From Nitrospina sp. (GTDB lineage: Bacteria > Nitrospinota > Nitrospinia > Nitrospinales > VA-1), in NCBI GenBank assembly GCA_018647025.1, contig JABGTQ010000137.1:1-7573 (forward strand): 7,573 bases of DNA, given 5' to 3'. The stretch's first letter is position 1. Each line of letters begins with the position of its first letter. The notes under the pieces are model-generated. The model worked only from the letters and a program-made list of their open reading frames with translations, was not told where the DNA came from and ran no database searches. This document shows, in pieces, positions 5,768 to 7,573 of the stretch. Position numbers and translations under genes: made by a program.

Positions 5768-6079
5768 ATGTTTTTTACATTAGAACAAAAGCTTCAACCA
5801 AGATTTACAAATTGTACTCGTTGCGGATTAACAGACACATACCTGTCTACATTTAGTAATGCTAGGTACTGTGTTAACTGTAAACAACTGTATGACAAGA
5901 CAGATGGGACTCGTTTAAGAAAACAGTTGATGACATTTTTAAAAAACCACGATGTTGAACCGCAAGAATTTGAAGTAATTTTTAGTGAATATCAGGATCG
6001 TTTTTATAAAAAGACCTGTGGACTGTTTAATCCCTCTAACGAAGATGTCGCCCATGGACGGTTAATCCCTCTAACGTAA
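5768..6079 (+). CDS. Small zinc-ribbon protein
   Basis: This protein has 103 residues. The ATG start at 5768 has a good AAAGGA ribosome binding site 7 bases upstream. Residues 16-38 carry a four-cysteine zinc ribbon, CTRC (16-19) and CVNC (35-38), separated by 15 residues, followed by KQLYDKTDGTRLRKQ, which is basic and could contact nucleic acid. A helical region (about 50-81) follows, with one more cysteine at 84. There is no signal peptide, so it is cytoplasmic. The family is unrecognised; similar ribbons occur in phage and plasmid proteins. The last 16 residues or so look secondary, because they are encoded across two copies of a 15-bp repeat (6027-6041 and 6062-6076) that are out of frame with each other. 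The 3' end overlaps the convergent tail-gene remnant by 9 bases. Confidence 0.68.
   Translation: MFFTLEQKLQPRFTNCTRCGLTDTYLSTFSNARYCVNCKQLYDKTDGTRLRKQLMTFLKNHDVEPQEFEVIFSEYQDRFYKKTCGLFNPSNEDVAHGRLIPLT
6027..6076. repeat. 15-bp direct repeat, 35-bp period
   Basis: TTAATCCCTCTAACG occurs exactly at 6027-6041 and 6062-6076. The 35-base period is not a multiple of three, so the two copies are read in different frames of the zinc-ribbon gene. The second copy also contains the stop of the minus-strand tail gene. It looks like a junction or short duplication. Confidence 0.75.
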
Positions 6080-6490
6080 ACGTGACTGTGCTCTCATTAA
6101 ATGAAATTTCAATACCGGTTTAAATAGAATGGGGAATCTTGTTTTAATTTTCTTGTTAAATAGTTTTGCCATGCCTTGTCGTTCAAACTCTCTTGGTAAC
6201 GAAGCACCATGCACTGCTTCAATTCTTTTTGGATTGCGTTTGGATTTCTTAAAGACCAACTGCTTGCCTGAATTTCTTCCGCTCCCTATGAACGCACCTT
6301 TGTAATTTTTCCTGATGCCACATATCTTTGCCGACACTCCCTTCTTTATTTGTCTTGCACCAAACTCAATAGCATTCAAGTAACGTGATTTAATATGAAT
6401 TGAATATGTTTCATCACCTTTGGGTGCCTTATCCTTTTTAATCTCCTCGTCGCATTTGATATCCTGTAGGTTTCGCTCGTCCTTTTTAAA
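6071..6490 (-). pseudogene. 5'-truncated phage minor tail protein Z-like gene
   Basis: The minus-strand frame is open for 139 codons, from just after the TAA at 6491-6493 to the TAG at 6071-6073. The family signature is clear: YLNAIEFGARQIKKGVSAKI (37-56), then KNYKGAFIGSG (61-71), VFKKSKRNPKRIE (79-91) and HGASLPREF (94-102). This matches minor tail protein Z of tailed phages (tail assembly, GPZ family): FGARQ-x-x-KGV, KGAFIA, x-VFKR, x-GPS-x-P. A start at the TTG near 6379 would cut through the conserved block, and sequence upstream of it (KGDETYSIHIKSR) still fits the family. No credible start exists in this frame, and the N-terminal half usually present is missing, so this is a prophage remnant. 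No other tail genes adjoin it. Confidence 0.75.
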
Positions 6491-6583
6491 TTACGAGTCA
6501 TAGATAATTAGAGAAATGAAGTACACAAGAAAAACCATAACTACTCTAATACCAGAACTGAAAAGCAGTGGTTTGATTTTCAT
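6491..6583 (-). CDS. Possible 30-residue membrane peptide
   Basis: An ATG at 6583 opens a frame ending at the TAA at 6491-6493: MKIKPLLFSSGIR followed by the hydrophobic run VVMVFLVYFISLII and YDS. It is a plausible single-helix membrane peptide with positive residues on the N-terminal side. There is no Shine-Dalgarno sequence, but a TATAAT lies a few bases before the ATG on the minus strand. It is in the same frame as the tail-gene remnant that follows its stop. It may be chance in AT-rich DNA. Confidence 0.25.
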   Translation of the reverse strand: MKIKPLLFSSGIRVVMVFLVYFISLIIYDS

Positions 6584-6650
6584 AACATAATTATATATTT
6601 CAGTTACTTTATCTTTGTAGTTCCGAAAATAAAATCTTATTATTTTTTAA

Positions 6651-6824
6651 AAGTTTATTGACCACATCGAAGCACAAAACAACTTGGGTTCTATTTATGA
6701 CAATGGACTGGGAGTTCCGCAAAACTATGACGAGGCAGTCAAGTGGTATCTTCTTACTGCTGAGCAAGAAGGTGCATATAGGCAATACAATCTAGATATG
6801 CGACTATGTGTTCTAAGTAATTGA
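6651..6824 (+). pseudogene. Sel1-repeat protein fragment (C-terminal)
   Basis: The plus strand reads 57 codons from 6651 to the TGA at 6822-6824. Within it AQNNLGSIYDNGLGVPQNY, followed by DEAVKWYLLTAEQEGA, is a textbook Sel1-like repeat (SLR, an alpha-alpha solenoid unit): the A-x-x-x-L-G-x-x-Y, G-x-G-V-x-x-(D/N)-x-x-x-A and W-Y-x-x-A positions are all present. A second unit starts (YRQYNLDMRLC) and breaks off. A TAA stands just upstream of the frame and no start codon precedes the repeat. Whole SLR proteins usually carry several repeats, often with a signal peptide, so this is the tail of a lost gene. Such proteins mediate protein-protein contacts. Confidence 0.7.
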
Positions 6825-6837
6825 GTTGAACCACGCA

Positions 6838-6842
6838 CAGGA
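6838..6842 (+). promoter_or_regulatory. Ribosome binding site that sets the start of the acidic protein
   Basis: AGGAG lies six bases before the ATG at 6850. This supports that start over the in-frame TTG at 6826, which has no ribosome binding site and would add eight residues. Confidence 0.7.
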
Positions 6843-6849
6843 GTTTATA

Positions 6850-7155
6850 ATGGCAAACTTAAAAGAAAGAATTAAAGTTTGGAAAGATTATATAAAAGAG
6901 CATCATAACGAATATATTAAAGAGTCTTTAAAAGGTGTGGACGATGAAGACATAGATGACGCCCGAAAAGATTTATTTGATTTTATTCAAAATGATGTGA
7001 CCAATAAATTTGGTTATAGAACAGATGATGACCACCCACATGCAGTAGATCAACATACTAAAGAAGACCAAGATGCTTTTGGTGATTTACTATACGAATT
7101 GATTGGTAGTTCGAATATAAATAAATACAGTGGAATTCGTAAAAATATTGAATAA
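6850..7155 (+). CDS. Hypothetical acidic 101-residue protein
   Basis: The start is the ATG at 6850, chosen from the well-placed AGGAG. The 101-residue product has no signal peptide, membrane segment or cysteines. Residues 3-27 form a charged, probably helical segment (LKERIKVWKDYIKEHHNEY and on). Residues 31-50 are very acidic (DDEDIDDARKDLFDFIQND), and 59-69 is an unusual Asp/His cluster (DDDHPHAVDQH) that could bind a metal ion. A predicted helix, DAFGDLLYELIG, follows. The family is unknown. It begins 25 bases after the Sel1 fragment and is the only gene with strong start signals in the right-hand 700 bases. Confidence 0.65.
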   Translation: MANLKERIKVWKDYIKEHHNEYIKESLKGVDDEDIDDARKDLFDFIQNDVTNKFGYRTDDDHPHAVDQHTKEDQDAFGDLLYELIGSSNINKYSGIRKNIE

Positions 7156-7205
7156 TAATCTAGAGTTTTTTCGACGTATTAAATTTAAAAGTTGTGCCCA
7201 ATTAA

Positions 7206-7286
7206 GGAAAAGCTAAAGCAAATCAAGCCATTAACAAGAATAAGCAGAAGGTTGAGTTTTTAAAAAGGCGTAAGGCAAAGAGTTAA
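7206..7286 (+). pseudogene. Short lysine-rich C-terminal-like fragment
   Basis: The plus strand reads 26 codons between two TAA stops: GKAKANQAINKNKQKV and EFLKRRKAKS. The composition is that of a basic C-terminal tail on a helical protein. There is no start codon. It may be a relic or chance. The rest of 7156-7370 is AT-rich with nothing recognised. Confidence 0.22.
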
Positions 7287-7370
7287 TATAAACGTTGATA
7301 GTATAACCCTAGTGAAAATATATCTTAAAGCCTTTAAATACTTTATTTAGAAATATTTATAGACCTTCGA

Positions 7371-7419
7371 CTTAACTCGGAATCAGAGGCTCGGAAGTTC
7401 AAATCTTCTCATCCCAACA
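7371..7419 (+). tRNA. 3' half of a decayed tRNA, closest to tRNA-Pro(CGG)
   Basis: Read from the 3' side, the parts of a tRNA appear in order. The T-arm is GGAAG/TTCAAAT/CTTCT (7393-7409), whose stem pairs throughout with one G-T. Next come an acceptor strand CATCCCA (7410-7416) and ACA. Before the T-arm are a 5-base variable loop GGCTC and an anticodon loop CTCGGAA (7376-7382), with T in the right place and CGG as anticodon. Bacterial proline tRNAs have TTCGGGA, GGGTC and often CATCCCGACCA at these places, so proline fits best. The anticodon stem pairs poorly and no TGGGATG-like 5' acceptor strand lies upstream. It is therefore not a working gene. A 3'-half tRNA is what an integrated element leaves at its att site. 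Confidence 0.5.
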
Positions 7420-7427
7420 TTTAAAAC

Positions 7428-7463
7428 AAGGACTTACCGGTTTTCCGTTAGATCCTTTTATTT
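7428..7463 (+). terminator. Hairpin plus T-rich tract after the tRNA fragment
   Basis: AAGGA (7428-7432) pairs with TCCTT (7453-7457). Inside it TTA pairs with TAG and CGG with CCG around a TTTT loop, with two mismatches. TTTTATTT follows. The shape and place suit an intrinsic terminator of the original tRNA gene, slightly decayed. Confidence 0.5.
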
Positions 7464-7573
7464 GGGTGCATCTAGGATGGCAAATAAAGGAGTAATAGGA
7501 TTCAATCTTCCCCTATCTATAAAAACAGTCTGATAAATTTAAACTTGTATATCATCCCATTCGAGAAGAGCTC
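7464..7573. other. Right-edge stretch without recognisable gene
   Basis: I see no ORF with family features on either strand. The window ends in GAGCTC, a palindrome that is also a SacI site, which may be a clone end or chance. Confidence 0.4.

Noticed and set aside
6517..6591. Plus-strand 24-codon ORF
   Set aside because: Antisense to the possible membrane peptide at 6491-6583, with no ribosome binding site and no recognisable pattern.
1..7573. CRISPR array or complete insertion sequence
   Set aside because: No regularly spaced repeats and no transposase or integrase frame seen on either strand.

Overview
The window looks like accessory DNA from a Gram-negative bacterium, most likely a proteobacterium. 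It has an outer-membrane beta-barrel gene, a small periplasmic protein with a motif common in proteobacteria, and remnants of tailed-phage genes. Base composition is AT-rich over most of the window. The barrel gene at the left is visibly richer in G+C than the small genes on the right. I cannot name the species.

Left part (1-3792): a 5'-truncated alginate-export-family outer-membrane protein runs rightward to 1133. A roughly 900-base gap follows that has no intact gene but holds decayed minus-strand coding fragments (1276-1389, 1540-1665, 1662-1874) and an inverted repeat (1474-1526). Next, on the minus strand, is a complete SulP anion transporter with a C-terminal STAS domain (2041-3759). 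Its membrane domain resembles the cyanobacterial bicarbonate transporter BicA.

Middle (3793-5406): all coding signals here are on the minus strand. Two short fragments, one of them the start of a response-regulator receiver domain, lie upstream of the SulP gene. Beyond them is a probable three-gene operon, read 5' to 3': a 54-residue helix-turn-helix protein like the N-terminus of phage Nu1-type small terminase (5406-5242), an overlapping beta-rich protein of unknown function (5267-4884), and a secreted protein built from three cysteine-pair repeats (4832-4395).

Right part (5407-7573): a 49-residue membrane protein diverges from the helix-turn-helix gene and is bracketed by a 13-bp direct repeat. 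A zinc-ribbon protein follows. Then come a 5'-truncated phage tail gene of the minor tail protein Z type (minus strand), a Sel1-repeat fragment and an acidic 101-residue protein with a good ribosome binding site. The window closes with the 3' half of a decayed tRNA, closest to proline tRNA, and a terminator-like hairpin. A tRNA 3' end with phage debris beside it suggests the border of an integrated element, but no integrase or second att copy is visible.

The most interesting material is what simple ORF calling misses: the helix-turn-helix gene, the 49-residue membrane protein, the repeats around them, and the decayed fragments. A new system is possible in the 4395-6079 cluster, but the sequence alone does not prove one.
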